Part shown: piece after piece, positions 10,101 through 20,700 of the stretch
Layout of the letters: every line of letters starts with the position of its first letter
Position numbering within the stretch: the stretch's first letter is position 1
Virus record (IMG/VR): IMGVR_UViG_3300021197_001653
Span: 40,435-104,434 of that record
Length of the DNA stretch: 64,000 nt
Strand: one strand, 5' to 3'
Origin: a virus
Position numbers and translations under genes: made by a program
Notes under the pieces: generated by a model
Seen by the model: the letters and a program-made list of their open reading frames with translations, nothing else
The model's database searches: none
What the model was told of the DNA's origin: nothing

Positions 10101-11281
10101 GTTCTAAAGGTGAATTTTACTTAAGAATGCCAATGGCAAACGGTAAACCTTTCTATTTAAAACTAAATAGTAAGAAAATATCTATTGATCATGCTTCATT
10201 ATTACATGATTTATATTCTGTTAGAATAAATGATACTGACTTAACTAAATCTACAAGAATTAATGAGTTAGAACCATCACTAGCATCTAAAATTAATAAT
10301 GTTTTAAAAGATGAGGTTAATCTTATAGGGACTAAAGGTGATTTAACAATAAAAGATGTTATTGACTTTTTAGTATGGGATGGGGCTAAGTCAATTAAAT
10401 CTAGAATTAAATTAGAAGGTACTGGAACTGAAGGAGGAAGGCAATTTATATATGGTAATCCTGGTTTAAATGGTGCTATAGTTAATAAAGGTGAGGTTAT
10501 TAATAAAGAAAATTTTACTAATTGGCTAACTTCTGATAAAAGATATTCAATATCATTTAAACCTAAGAAAGGTCAACAATCTAAAGCTAGTATATCTATA
10601 AATGATAAATATTTAGAATACTTATTAGATAATAAAATATTAAATACAAACGCTGTTGTTGGTGAGAATAATCCAACTTTTCAAGGTTTTACAACAATTT
10701 ACTTAAATAGTAATGGTATAGAGAAATCCAAAGTATCGCCAAAGTTTGATTCTAAAGTAGATGGTGATTCTGATGATTTAGTTAGTAGAATTGTAGGTTC
10801 AAATACTTATCTTGCATCTATTAAAAGTGGTAGGCTGTTTTCAGTAAATAAAAATATTGAATCTCTTCATACTAGAATAATGAGTAATGCAGAACTAGTT
10901 AGTAGTGTAGTTAAAGATAATAAGATAATAGATCAATTTGAAAAAGAAAATAATGCGGATGACTCATTTGATTTATTTCAAGATAGAGTTCTTGTAAGTT
11001 TAACTAGATATAGTGCACCAACTCCTAATTTAAAAGAAAAACTTGAAATTAAAGAAGTACAAAAAAAGAAAGAGAAAATAATACCTAAAGATGAAGTTAA
11101 TGTTTCTGATAGATTAATACAAGATTTAACAATACATTTAGCAACAGCAGGATTACTTAGATTAGATAAACAGTTTGAAAAAACATCTAAGAAAGGTAAT
11201 AAAGCATTATTTGAATATTTAAAAAATATAGCTGATTCTAATAAAGAAGATATAGCTGCAATTATTAAAAAATGCCAATAA
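7115..11281 (+). CDS. Large packaged virion protein with membrane-active and coiled-coil segments
   Basis: 1388 residues. The N-terminal third has Gly-rich amphipathic or hydrophobic stretches (about residues 144-172, and AALLGFIGGMGQ near 340-355). A very charged coiled coil follows around 615-690 (runs of E, K and A). The rest is Lys, Asn and Asp rich without a known motif. It starts inside the stop of the previous gene and ends 3 nt before the RNA polymerase gene. Its context, next to the polymerase that crAss-like phages carry in the virion, suggests co-ejection into the host. This is an inference; no homologue could be searched. Confidence 0.55.
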   Translation: MEDEFDIENLYPELDPATLSNPDNVSSIIQYNSKLGESQYDDGFLAHLHQDEGDIDTALNSYRASKQSGWDQLGNSLGRLTNIIPEAIGGIASAFDFEDYFNSNQEVGNWLTTMMDEWKETTTEALPIYRENPGKSLDFGDSGWWFENGSSLVNSIGGFAISGGVITKGLGGLSKLSRVDKLAKMIGGVNKANKVGQVAQTATTATMLNQAESIMEATQVFDSTYKFEFDKLSAANDPDAESKAKQKAADAAKLTINANRANIILNLSSANLFLKAPKLTSNILKKETFRSNLTRGGVEGVQESAEEVINLIAGDIGRAFGEDKDYSLSAVLNNLNAAEATEAALLGFIGGMGQTVITKEGVNRLNKTIDPDTGEKISVRDYNKKQYDQQQEIIQEYDDNAKENNIKTFTNAFDSIKDNLILQKAYKKAIKNEDNEEAQRLANLTLGVQSFHAFKNGTTENLIKLYEELKKGPQKEGMGEDYKEKASAAISNIKKLEKYYNFSQEFANNKEVYLNRNIDVELTNELNNYNNLLTEKEGDLNSKIEHKLKYKRYAKLNFHPQDRPKISPTPVTASDLDTETENVLKNKFKSTIKKLPEYKAYVDTQNKIDDILSKIDKNDNDFNKITSDKYQTSYKKKIESIDKAIKNSIDKQQAKVEKEIKTEEAEAIKEEEKAVRAEKVTTQAVDAETENITNDVHKAVSNLKPYDIFTIPESLSATHAGKQFYLDGSSSTDDIKVLKDTNTGSNIIIEVPTYKKTQANNYDIDDYATSEGGDINRVVTNNENTLDTNPDKIGNGSKLISTDNKGKAFDFIKKDYAAYLDYEKEPIDKIGTIVKFSLNTNDLKNPKWTKATALYKKGINTLNDTEIEYLIDYLPIDAVLTDKIKAPIETIPTTEQDPVRYINSSRILRKNIINELMNGKSLNELNTTIEGQYEGVLKVDEKVDGKVLENSIMDLHFLKGKSKADKIKTIKENIGVVNDNGDITFVNGAKVPMKVSSKGEFYLRMPMANGKPFYLKLNSKKISIDHASLLHDLYSVRINDTDLTKSTRINELEPSLASKINNVLKDEVNLIGTKGDLTIKDVIDFLVWDGAKSIKSRIKLEGTGTEGGRQFIYGNPGLNGAIVNKGEVINKENFTNWLTSDKRYSISFKPKKGQQSKASISINDKYLEYLLDNKILNTNAVVGENNPTFQGFTTIYLNSNGIEKSKVSPKFDSKVDGDSDDLVSRIVGSNTYLASIKSGRLFSVNKNIESLHTRIMSNAELVSSVVKDNKIIDQFEKENNADDSFDLFQDRVLVSLTRYSAPTPNLKEKLEIKEVQKKKEKIIPKDEVNVSDRLIQDLTIHLATAGLLRLDKQFEKTSKKGNKALFEYLKNIADSNKEDIAAIIKKCQ

Positions 11282-11284
11282 AAT

Positions 11285-14200
11285 ATGGGAAAAATATGTA
11301 ATAGACTTGCTGTAACTAATAACCAGCATTCAGAACTATTTAATACTTTACTTAGTATTGCTAATAACAATGAAGAGTTAGCAGATGAGTATTATGCTTT
11401 TTTTAAGAGTGAAAGATTTATTAATGATTTTGGTGATTATCAAGATCAATATACTAATTTTGATGCTGCTAATTTAAAAATTAGTGAAAAAAGATTAGAT
11501 ATTAATCATGAACCTAAGTTATTTCTTGATAAAAAATATAATAGTTATTACTATAAGAATAAACATCATAAAAAAGTATATTACCCTAGTAGTACTAGAA
11601 ATTTAAATGTATATTATTCAAGTGAAGCTATTGACTCTATATCTAAAATTTTAGCATTAGACTTTTTAAAACCAAGAATAGGTGATGATTTTAATGATTT
11701 AAATCTAAATAAAGAAAAAGGTAGATTAATAGATAGTATTAAAAATAAATTAGAGTCTAAAATTAAAGAACTTAAATCAGGCCCTAGTATTATAGAAAAA
11801 ACTAAAGGTGGGGTATTAGAATTAACATTACCTCACTTAAATGAATGGGTTAAGAATGTTGAAGATTATTATAAATCTATTAATTTAAACTACGTTGAAA
11901 CAACTGAACAAGATGATGTTGATGAAGATACATCAGCCCCTGGTCATGCATATGGGTTATCTTCTTTTGAAAAGAATTCAAAAGATAATGTTACGAGTAA
12001 TATAAAACTTAGACTTTCTTTATTGCAACATGGGACAGAGGTGGATTATTTATTTTATGAACCTATATTAATATCTTTTGATGAAGTCAATAGTTCTTTA
12101 CAGAAAACTTTAACTAATAGTATTGCTTTAATGAAAAATGGTCAACAAGAAGACTTGTTTGAAATATATAAGCAAGAGATACATACATTATCATTAAAAA
12201 AACCTTATTTAAAATCTTTAACAGCTCAATTAGATAATATTACTGATATTAATTTAAAGTCTCAATTTGTAAGAGCATTTAATCTAGATAAAAATAATTT
12301 TATAGGTACAATATATGATATAACTAAAGACAATATTATTGTAGATGTATTAAATTTATCTGATGTTGGCTCTAAAACCAATATGGTTAAAAATAACTGG
12401 ACATATTCTTTTATTAAAACTGTATCAAATTCTAATCTTGAGATTGATGAGGCATCTATTACTAAGATAAATGATATAGAATCTGCTTTTAAAGGATTTT
12501 ATGGTGATAAAAATAGTGGTTTTAGAAAAGATGTATATAAAGGTACTGTAAACCTAGAAAGGGCTAGTGATGAAATTAGAAATATATTAAATGACTTAGG
12601 TATAAATACAACTGAAAATGGATTTAATCATTATTTAGATGGTTTAGAAACTAGTACAGCTGATAAAGATTTAAGAATAGAAAACTTAAGTAATTTATTA
12701 TCTAGTGTTAATTATTTATTTAAGAGTTTAAAAACTATAACTACTAAGAATTATAAAGATATTTTAAATAGTCAGAATGAAATAACAAACTTAGCTAAGG
12801 CTGAGTCATTCTTTATTTCAGAAGGTTCTGACGCATCTATATTTTCAGTAGGTAAATCTAAATGGGTTTATTCTAACCCTTCTTACTTATCTAATAAGGT
12901 AAAAGAATGGAATAAGGATATTACATATTTAGATAATCATTTCAATGCTAGTGAATTTAATAAAGGTTCTCATTATATGTCTACCATGTTAAACACTCCT
13001 AGTTTAGTTAAAAATCTTACTTTAAATGTATTTAATTCACTGCAAGTAAAAAATGACGCTGTCAATGCTAGTGATGGTAAAACATTATCTAAGAATGATG
13101 CACTTGCAGATTCATATAATAAAATATTAGGTTATAAAAAACCAGGTGGGAAGTCTTATTTTAATACTCCTACACCAGCAGATAAATCAACTCAATATCA
13201 AATAGGTATTCCTAATGAGCTAATGGTGGAAACTAATGCTTCATTTGATAGAGATACTAATCAAGTTGTTATAAATGATTCAGCTTATGAAATATTAGTA
13301 AGCTATATTGTATCTGAACATAATAGAATGAGAAAAGTTCAGAAGGAGATTGATTCTGGTACAACTACAATGATAGAGCATTACCATATAGGTAGAAAGA
13401 ATGGTATTAAGTTTCAAAGTATTCCTGAATTAAACCATGATAATTTTAAAAACTTAGGTTTTAATTTTGAACTATATGGTGAGAGTGGAGAAGTTTTAGA
13501 TATTGATTTAACTGTTGAAGCTAAAGCTCAAATTAAAGAATATATTAAAGATATAGTATCTAAAAACATTAAAGTTTTTTATGATACATTATTTGATAAG
13601 AAGTTGTTATCATATAATGCAGATGGTGTGATTATCAATAAAGGTATTGACAGTAGTATATGGTCTTCATATGATTCTAGATTTAGACCATTAAAGGTTG
13701 CGTCAGATATATTTATAAATGGTTTAATATCTCAGATAGAATATTCTAAAATGTTCTCTGGTGATGTAGCTTATTATAAAAATGCAGATGATTATAAGAA
13801 AAGAATACCTGCTACATATACAGATGGGTTGCAGTTATACACGCAATCATATGATAACCCTGTTGATCAAAATAAAGAAAATTATTTTAACATTGCTGTT
13901 ATCAATAATGTAGTAGTAAAAACACCTTATTATGAAGAATTAGTAAAATTAGTAGGTGAAGATATAGCTAGTAAATATTCTGACATTAACTCTACTGATG
14001 CACAAGCATGGATTACTCCTGAAAGATGGAAGTTTTTAATGGTAAGGTTAGGTAAATGGTCAAATGTACATGATTCAATTTATGACAAGTTTAATAACCC
14101 AAATGCTGAATATACTTCTACTGAATTAAAACAAGTAGCACAACCCTTAAAAGGTGTGTATTTTGAGATTAATAATGGTGTACCTGTTTACTTAAAGTAT

Positions 14201-17200
14201 TCACAAGCTGTATTAGTTCCTAATATGGTTAGAAATAATAAAGGGTTGCAGACATTAGTTAATAAAATGAAGGATGCTGATATACAAGAACTTATTACAA
14301 TTGATGGTGTAAAAGTTGGTGCAGCAAAACCTGTTAAAACTCATACTGATGAAGGTATTGTTTTAAATAACTTTGAATTAACACCATATCAATTAAAGAA
14401 TAGTGGTTGGAAACTTCAACAAGATTTACCTATTAAGACATTCAAGTTAACTGAAGTAGGTTCTCAGATTCAAAAGAATATATATGCTGGTTTATCAAGT
14501 AATTTAGATAAAACATTTGATGTTAATGATATTGAAATGAGTGGTTCTGAATTAATAGAATACATTAATAATATAGTAGCTCAATTATCTAATAAAGGTA
14601 AGGATAGATTCACAAAGGAATTTGATGTTGATGATAATAATAAAATCAATAATATAGACGCTCTTACTGATACACTATTAGATGAATTAAAAACTAGAGG
14701 TGCTTCTAAAAATGTCATACAAGCATTAGAAAGTGGTATTACCCCTTATGCTATACCTGGATATCAGCAAAAAATACAGAATGTATTTGCATCTATTGTA
14801 TTAAAGAGATTAGTTAAAATTAAGACTAATGGTGGTTCATTTATTCAGATGTCTAACTATGGTTTAAATAAAGATGAAGCTGATAATAAAGGTGTTATAT
14901 GGACTCCATGGGCTAAGGAAACTACACATGAATATGAGGTTATAGGTGAAAAGAATGGTAGACAGATAATTAGACCTGCTGGTATGTTAATCAGTGGTAG
15001 TTTAATAGCTAAATATATACCTAACTATAAGAAATATAGTACTGCTCAATTATTTGGAACAAAAGAGAATGATTATAAAGATGCAATGATAGATAAGAGA
15101 ATTCTAGATTCAATAATAGGATATAGAATACCTAATCAGCATTTAGCGTCTAATGATGCATTAGAGGTTGTTGGTATATTACCAGAAGAAATGGGTGATA
15201 CTGTTATTGCTTATACAGGTATTACAACTAAGACTGGTAGTGATTTTGATATTGATAAGATGTATCTAATGATTCCTTCAATTAAAGCTATAAGAAAAGA
15301 TGGTGACGTATCTAAATTAAAGTATGTAGAAGATGAAGGTCTTAGTTTGGAAGATCAATCATTAGCTCAGTTACAAAATAGTTTAATTCAAGCTTATAAG
15401 GCTGTTATATTAAATGAAAATGTGATTGAAGATGTAATGACACCCATTGATTTTGATTTTATTAAAGATGATATATTAGATTTATTTCCTAAAGATCCTA
15501 TTGAAGCATATGATACATTTAATATCAATAAAGATGTAGATTTAAAATATGAATTTATGGCTGGAAACGCTGGTATTGGTCAAACTGCAAATATGCTAGT
15601 TGATCATAACAGAGGGTTAATGGCTGATATATATTTAAATGATACTGATATTGGAATGGGTTTTAAAAATGATAAAGGTTTCACTACATTTGACACAGAA
15701 TACTCTGAAGTATTAAATGAAATAAAAGACCCTAAATTAAAAAGTATTAAAGTAGCACATTCTTTATCTGCAATAATGAATGGTTACGTTGATATAGCTA
15801 AAGATTCATATATAACAAGAGGTAACTGGACTACACAAACAGCTAATGTTGGATTTATGTTAATAAGAGCTGGTGTACATCCATTTAAGGTGAATGCTTT
15901 ATTAGGACAACCTATTATTAGAGAGTATGTTGATTTTATAACTAACTCAGAATCTAAGATAATTAATGAAACTAGTAATATTAAAGATAAGTTTAAACAA
16001 GAACAAATAAGAAAATTATTAGAAAACGATACATCAATAATTACAATTAATGGTATATCATTAACTAAACGTAAGATATATAAATTAGTAGATAGTAAAC
16101 CAACCCTTAATAAATTAGCTACAATATTTAAATTAAAAGAAGCTGATGAAGAAGTGTTAGATTTATATAAGCATTTAAAGTCATTAGATAAATTATTTGA
16201 AGATACTAAATCTGCTAATGCTAGTAACTTATCATTAAAAGATCTTAGATACAATGTAAAGAATCCTAAGTCTGCTAAGTTACAACCTGAGATATTAAAT
16301 TGGTTCTATGAATTAGTAGATAACTCTAAGAAACTAGTGGAGAACATTAATGCATCTAAAGTTGATGTGAATGGTTACGGTAAGAATATTGGATCTTTAA
16401 TTGTTACAACTAATCTAATAAATAAATTATTAAATGAGAAAGAAAGTGGTAGTTTTATGGGGTATGCTTCAAAGCTTCATTATAATAATGAACCAACAAT
16501 ACTAGGGGCTTATACTGAGAATTCAGTTAATTATATTAAAGATGTAATGCAAGCTAATCCATTATTTTTTGCTACGGCTAATCAGTCAATAATTAATACA
16601 TTTAATGATATTTCTAAGAGTATTACTAATGAAAATTTAATGAATCCTAAACTAGCTGATAAATTAGAAAAAGATTTTTATTCATATTTATTAAGTGGTT
16701 TTGAACCATTAAAAACTAGCCAAGAAGAGAAAGAAGATTTAATAAATAATTTACCTGATAGATTAATGGCTTATTCTAAAGAAAATGAAAACTTATTCAT
16801 AAAAGAATTAGATATTAAATTAGGGGATGATAGTATTTTTTATATTACAATGAATAATAAGAAAAAAACTCCTGAATATCAAACTGAATTAACAAATGCA
16901 TGGTTAGATTTAATAGTTGAAAATAAAAAATTAGGTAATGATTTAATTAAATATTCTTATTTAACATCTGGATTTAAAATGAATATAAATCAGTTTTATA
17001 CTTATATACCATATCAATTCTTTGCTGAAGGGCATATAGATGAGTATATTAATGAAACATTATTTGAGTTGAGTAATTCAGATATATCAGATAAACAATT
17101 TAGTACACAATTCTTTTCTCATAATATTACTGATTACCAACTTGTAGGTAAAATACATGGTAGTCAATTGAATAAAAAAGGATTATCTAATCCAGCAGGT

Positions 17201-17707
17201 GTTATTTTAGAACCTAATGAAAACTTCAAAGGTGTTAAAGAATATTATGTATATGAAGTTAGTAGTGAAGTTGAAGGTAAAATAAAGAAAAGAACATTAT
17301 TATTTAAACTATTAGGTTATGATAAAGATAATGCAGCTATTTTAAAAAGAGTACCTGTTCATGGTAAGAAAGATTCAAAAGGACATAGGATAGTAGAATG
17401 GTCATTTGGTAATGAAATAACTACAAAAGACAATGATATATTAATACAACCTACCACTGAAAATTTACTTGAATTAGAAAACCAAATAGATGAAAGATAT
17501 AATCCTGATAAAACCAAAGAAGATGATTTTGAAAATATGTCTGATTTAGATGAGAATATAACACAAGAAGTAAAAGAATTATGGGCTTTTCATTCCAAAG
17601 TAATATTAGAGAAACATAGTAATGTTACTATACAAGATTTCGCTGATATTGTAAATAAGAATGATAAGGAAGAAGTAGAAAACTGGATAAAAAATTGTTA
17701 TGAGTAA
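11285..17707 (+). CDS. Virion-packaged DNA-dependent RNA polymerase (crAss-like, single chain)
   Basis: 2140 residues. The sequence TKTGSDFDIDKMY places a DFDID motif at residues 1320-1324. In the crAss-like virion RNA polymerase (gp66 of Cellulophaga phage phi14:2, about 2180 residues) the aspartates of this motif bind the catalytic magnesium between two double-psi beta-barrels carried on one chain; this class is structurally close to eukaryotic RNAi polymerases. Size, motif position and the flanking giant genes agree with that family. It would be injected with the DNA to transcribe early phage genes. The N-terminal ~1000 residues are Lys and Asn rich without clear motifs. The gene overlaps the next one by 8 nt. 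Confidence 0.85.
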   Translation: MGKICNRLAVTNNQHSELFNTLLSIANNNEELADEYYAFFKSERFINDFGDYQDQYTNFDAANLKISEKRLDINHEPKLFLDKKYNSYYYKNKHHKKVYYPSSTRNLNVYYSSEAIDSISKILALDFLKPRIGDDFNDLNLNKEKGRLIDSIKNKLESKIKELKSGPSIIEKTKGGVLELTLPHLNEWVKNVEDYYKSINLNYVETTEQDDVDEDTSAPGHAYGLSSFEKNSKDNVTSNIKLRLSLLQHGTEVDYLFYEPILISFDEVNSSLQKTLTNSIALMKNGQQEDLFEIYKQEIHTLSLKKPYLKSLTAQLDNITDINLKSQFVRAFNLDKNNFIGTIYDITKDNIIVDVLNLSDVGSKTNMVKNNWTYSFIKTVSNSNLEIDEASITKINDIESAFKGFYGDKNSGFRKDVYKGTVNLERASDEIRNILNDLGINTTENGFNHYLDGLETSTADKDLRIENLSNLLSSVNYLFKSLKTITTKNYKDILNSQNEITNLAKAESFFISEGSDASIFSVGKSKWVYSNPSYLSNKVKEWNKDITYLDNHFNASEFNKGSHYMSTMLNTPSLVKNLTLNVFNSLQVKNDAVNASDGKTLSKNDALADSYNKILGYKKPGGKSYFNTPTPADKSTQYQIGIPNELMVETNASFDRDTNQVVINDSAYEILVSYIVSEHNRMRKVQKEIDSGTTTMIEHYHIGRKNGIKFQSIPELNHDNFKNLGFNFELYGESGEVLDIDLTVEAKAQIKEYIKDIVSKNIKVFYDTLFDKKLLSYNADGVIINKGIDSSIWSSYDSRFRPLKVASDIFINGLISQIEYSKMFSGDVAYYKNADDYKKRIPATYTDGLQLYTQSYDNPVDQNKENYFNIAVINNVVVKTPYYEELVKLVGEDIASKYSDINSTDAQAWITPERWKFLMVRLGKWSNVHDSIYDKFNNPNAEYTSTELKQVAQPLKGVYFEINNGVPVYLKYSQAVLVPNMVRNNKGLQTLVNKMKDADIQELITIDGVKVGAAKPVKTHTDEGIVLNNFELTPYQLKNSGWKLQQDLPIKTFKLTEVGSQIQKNIYAGLSSNLDKTFDVNDIEMSGSELIEYINNIVAQLSNKGKDRFTKEFDVDDNNKINNIDALTDTLLDELKTRGASKNVIQALESGITPYAIPGYQQKIQNVFASIVLKRLVKIKTNGGSFIQMSNYGLNKDEADNKGVIWTPWAKETTHEYEVIGEKNGRQIIRPAGMLISGSLIAKYIPNYKKYSTAQLFGTKENDYKDAMIDKRILDSIIGYRIPNQHLASNDALEVVGILPEEMGDTVIAYTGITTKTGSDFDIDKMYLMIPSIKAIRKDGDVSKLKYVEDEGLSLEDQSLAQLQNSLIQAYKAVILNENVIEDVMTPIDFDFIKDDILDLFPKDPIEAYDTFNINKDVDLKYEFMAGNAGIGQTANMLVDHNRGLMADIYLNDTDIGMGFKNDKGFTTFDTEYSEVLNEIKDPKLKSIKVAHSLSAIMNGYVDIAKDSYITRGNWTTQTANVGFMLIRAGVHPFKVNALLGQPIIREYVDFITNSESKIINETSNIKDKFKQEQIRKLLENDTSIITINGISLTKRKIYKLVDSKPTLNKLATIFKLKEADEEVLDLYKHLKSLDKLFEDTKSANASNLSLKDLRYNVKNPKSAKLQPEILNWFYELVDNSKKLVENINASKVDVNGYGKNIGSLIVTTNLINKLLNEKESGSFMGYASKLHYNNEPTILGAYTENSVNYIKDVMQANPLFFATANQSIINTFNDISKSITNENLMNPKLADKLEKDFYSYLLSGFEPLKTSQEEKEDLINNLPDRLMAYSKENENLFIKELDIKLGDDSIFYITMNNKKKTPEYQTELTNAWLDLIVENKKLGNDLIKYSYLTSGFKMNINQFYTYIPYQFFAEGHIDEYINETLFELSNSDISDKQFSTQFFSHNITDYQLVGKIHGSQLNKKGLSNPAGVILEPNENFKGVKEYYVYEVSSEVEGKIKKRTLLFKLLGYDKDNAAILKRVPVHGKKDSKGHRIVEWSFGNEITTKDNDILIQPTTENLLELENQIDERYNPDKTKEDDFENMSDLDENITQEVKELWAFHSKVILEKHSNVTIQDFADIVNKNDKEEVENWIKNCYE

Positions 17708-20700
17708 GATAAGTTGTATAAATATAAATAATAAGGAATATAAGGCTTTAGTAGAGGATAGTAATCTATCACCTATTGTAGTTGAATTTAAGATTGCTAA
17801 ATGGCAAAGTGAGACAGGTTTAGACAGGTTTCCTTCTAAAGATGAATTAATGTCTTTTGATGGGGTTAGTTATAATTTAAAAGCTGTAGATATATTATCT
17901 TCTGATAAGGCTATACAAGTCTTTAAAAAGGGTAATAAGAACAACTGGGAGTTATCTAAAATTCTTACAGAGCTTCAAATACCTAAAGAGCAGAAACAAC
18001 TTATATTAGATAAGGGTTTGACTAATAAAGATGAAATCATATTAGCTTTATTAGCTGATAATAGTTTTGCTGTTGAAATTAATATTGCTACTACTAAATC
18101 AGCTAATAGTGTGGATGATTATGATACAGCCTATGAGCAGCAGTATGGTCAAGGAGATATTGTAGGAAGTAATACACAGCATTACTCAAATTTAACAGTT
18201 CCAGGTGGTATTAATTATACAGAAAATGAAATATCTACACCTGCTATAACACCTAATATTAAAGGTCATGCTCAATTTAGTACTAATCAAGGTATCGGAT
18301 GGTTTAGGAGCGATGAACAAAAAGAAGATTCTAATTTAAGTATAGAAAAAGGACGTTTAATAGATAATAAAATTTATACTAAAACTCGTAGAATACTAGA
18401 ATTACAATCTGATTTATTTCAGAAAGGTAGAGATTCTAAGTTATTAGTTGGTGAGAGGTCAATAGATGGAGGTGGTACATTTAATATAAAAGATCATGAA
18501 TACAAAAGAAGTATAAATGGTGAATTTAGTGTAAGATCACCTGAAGATGGTTCTGATACTGTTGAAGATGGTGGTATTGTAGTAATAAAAAATATTTCAG
18601 AATCAGAATATTTTGATGCATTAAGAACATTAAATAATACTAATGAAGATAATCAATTTCTACAACTTTTAAATAAAAAAGGTAATTGGGTTAATTTCTT
18701 TATTCAATCTATAGTACAAGATAGTATTAAGAAAGGTTATAAAAAAGTATTATTTCCTACAGGTAATACTGCTGCTACTGTTGAAGGTCATACTACTATA
18801 GCTGATGATATAAAGAATACAAATAAAATAATAAAGATATTAGAAGATAATAAAGTAGAAAAAAATCCTGATGTTGAATCACCTAGGCAAGCTTATAGAT
18901 TTAAAATAAGTGAACATAATGATTATAACTATGCCGCAACACAATCTGAAGCTGAAGGAGATAGAAAAGCTAAAATTGATTACTTAAAATATAGAAATAA
19001 AGAAAGAAAAGAACAAGGTGTTGAAAAACTTGCTCCAATTGAAGCTTTTTATAATAATAAAGTAACGAGAACACTTGATAAACTATATGCAGTAAATAAA
19101 ATTACTGATAAATATGGTAACACTTGGAATGAAATAGATTTATCTCAAGATATAAGTCAAACGATATTATTAAAAGATTTATTAAATGAGAATATAAAAG
19201 ATAGAGTATTTGAAAATAACGTTACAACCCCTACATTTAATAATGATCCTAATTTAAGAGGTGATTTTGTAAAGACTATGAGGTTATTATTTAACAATAA
19301 GACATCTAATGTAATGGCTACAGATGTTTTAGAGAACATATTGAATAATTTTGAGGATATATCTGATATATCTAAACCAGTATTGGAAAAGGTCTTAAAA
19401 AAACTACAGGTAACTAATGCTAAGGTTCTATTTGTTGGTCAAAGTAAAATGGCTACTGAAGGAGCTGTAATGCAATATAACCCTCATGATAAGACAATTA
19501 GAGTTTCTAAGAAGTTTTTAACAGGATTAGATCCTAAATTTTTAAGTAGAGTGTTTATACATGAGGTAGTGCATAGTGTAACCCACCATGTAATAACCAA
19601 ACCTACCACAATGGAAGATAAGATATTTGGTGATTTCATCAAGAAGTCTTATGACTACTATAAATCTAAAATAGACAATGCGGATTCATATAACGGTTTC
19701 AAAAATATTGATGAGTTTATGGCTGATTTCTTTACTGATAAGGATTTTGCTAATAAAATTAAAGAAGTTGATAAGAAAAATAAAAATAAATCGTTTTTAT
19801 CAAAATTAATATCATATCTTAAAACATTATTTGGTATAAATAAAAATGAAACTCCTGCTTATAATAAAGTAATGGATTCTATTTTATCTAATGCTAAAGT
19901 TGATGTATTAAACAAGAATTGGAATGATGTTGTTTTTGAAAAGAACATAACTGAAATTCCTGCTTACTACAAGTTAGGTAGTATTGATAAAAAATTAAAT
20001 TATTTTATTGATGGTATTAAAGATAATTTAGAAGAAAATATTAGAAATTATGATAATCTTATAAAGAAAGTTAAAAAACCTCAATCAATTAAATTATATA
20101 ACGATAAACTAAAAGAATTATTATTTCATATTAATGAATTGGATGAAGGTAATAAATGGCAAGGTATTTCTTTATTTGTAAATCAAATGAATAATAGTAT
20201 TAATTCTCTTAAAGCAAAACTTCATACTGAAAACTTTCAAAATAAAGATGTAGTAACTACTATTAATCTATATAATAAGTATTTAGAATCATATGATATT
20301 ATTGAAGATATAAGACAATTTCTATCCGACACTAAAGCAGAAATTAAAACTGGTAAAGAAAATATTCCAGTTACTCTTGAAGATATTATAGCAATAAATG
20401 ATGTATTAGAAGAAGCTAGTGGTCAATATAATGGTTTAAAAGGTGATGTATTTTCATATCTTAAAAAAGCATTCATTGAAAAGTATAATAAAAAAGAATA
20501 TGCTACTGAAGTATTATATAAATATAGAAAGAAGCTAGGTAAACAATATAAAGATTTAAAGATTACAGAATCTAAAAAATCTTGGGTTGCTAAACAAATG
20601 AATGGTCCTTATAAAGAAGAGATTGCTCAAAAAGTAAAAGAACATGTAACTGGTATTGTAGAAGATCATGCATTTGATATAACAACAGCTACTGCTGTAA

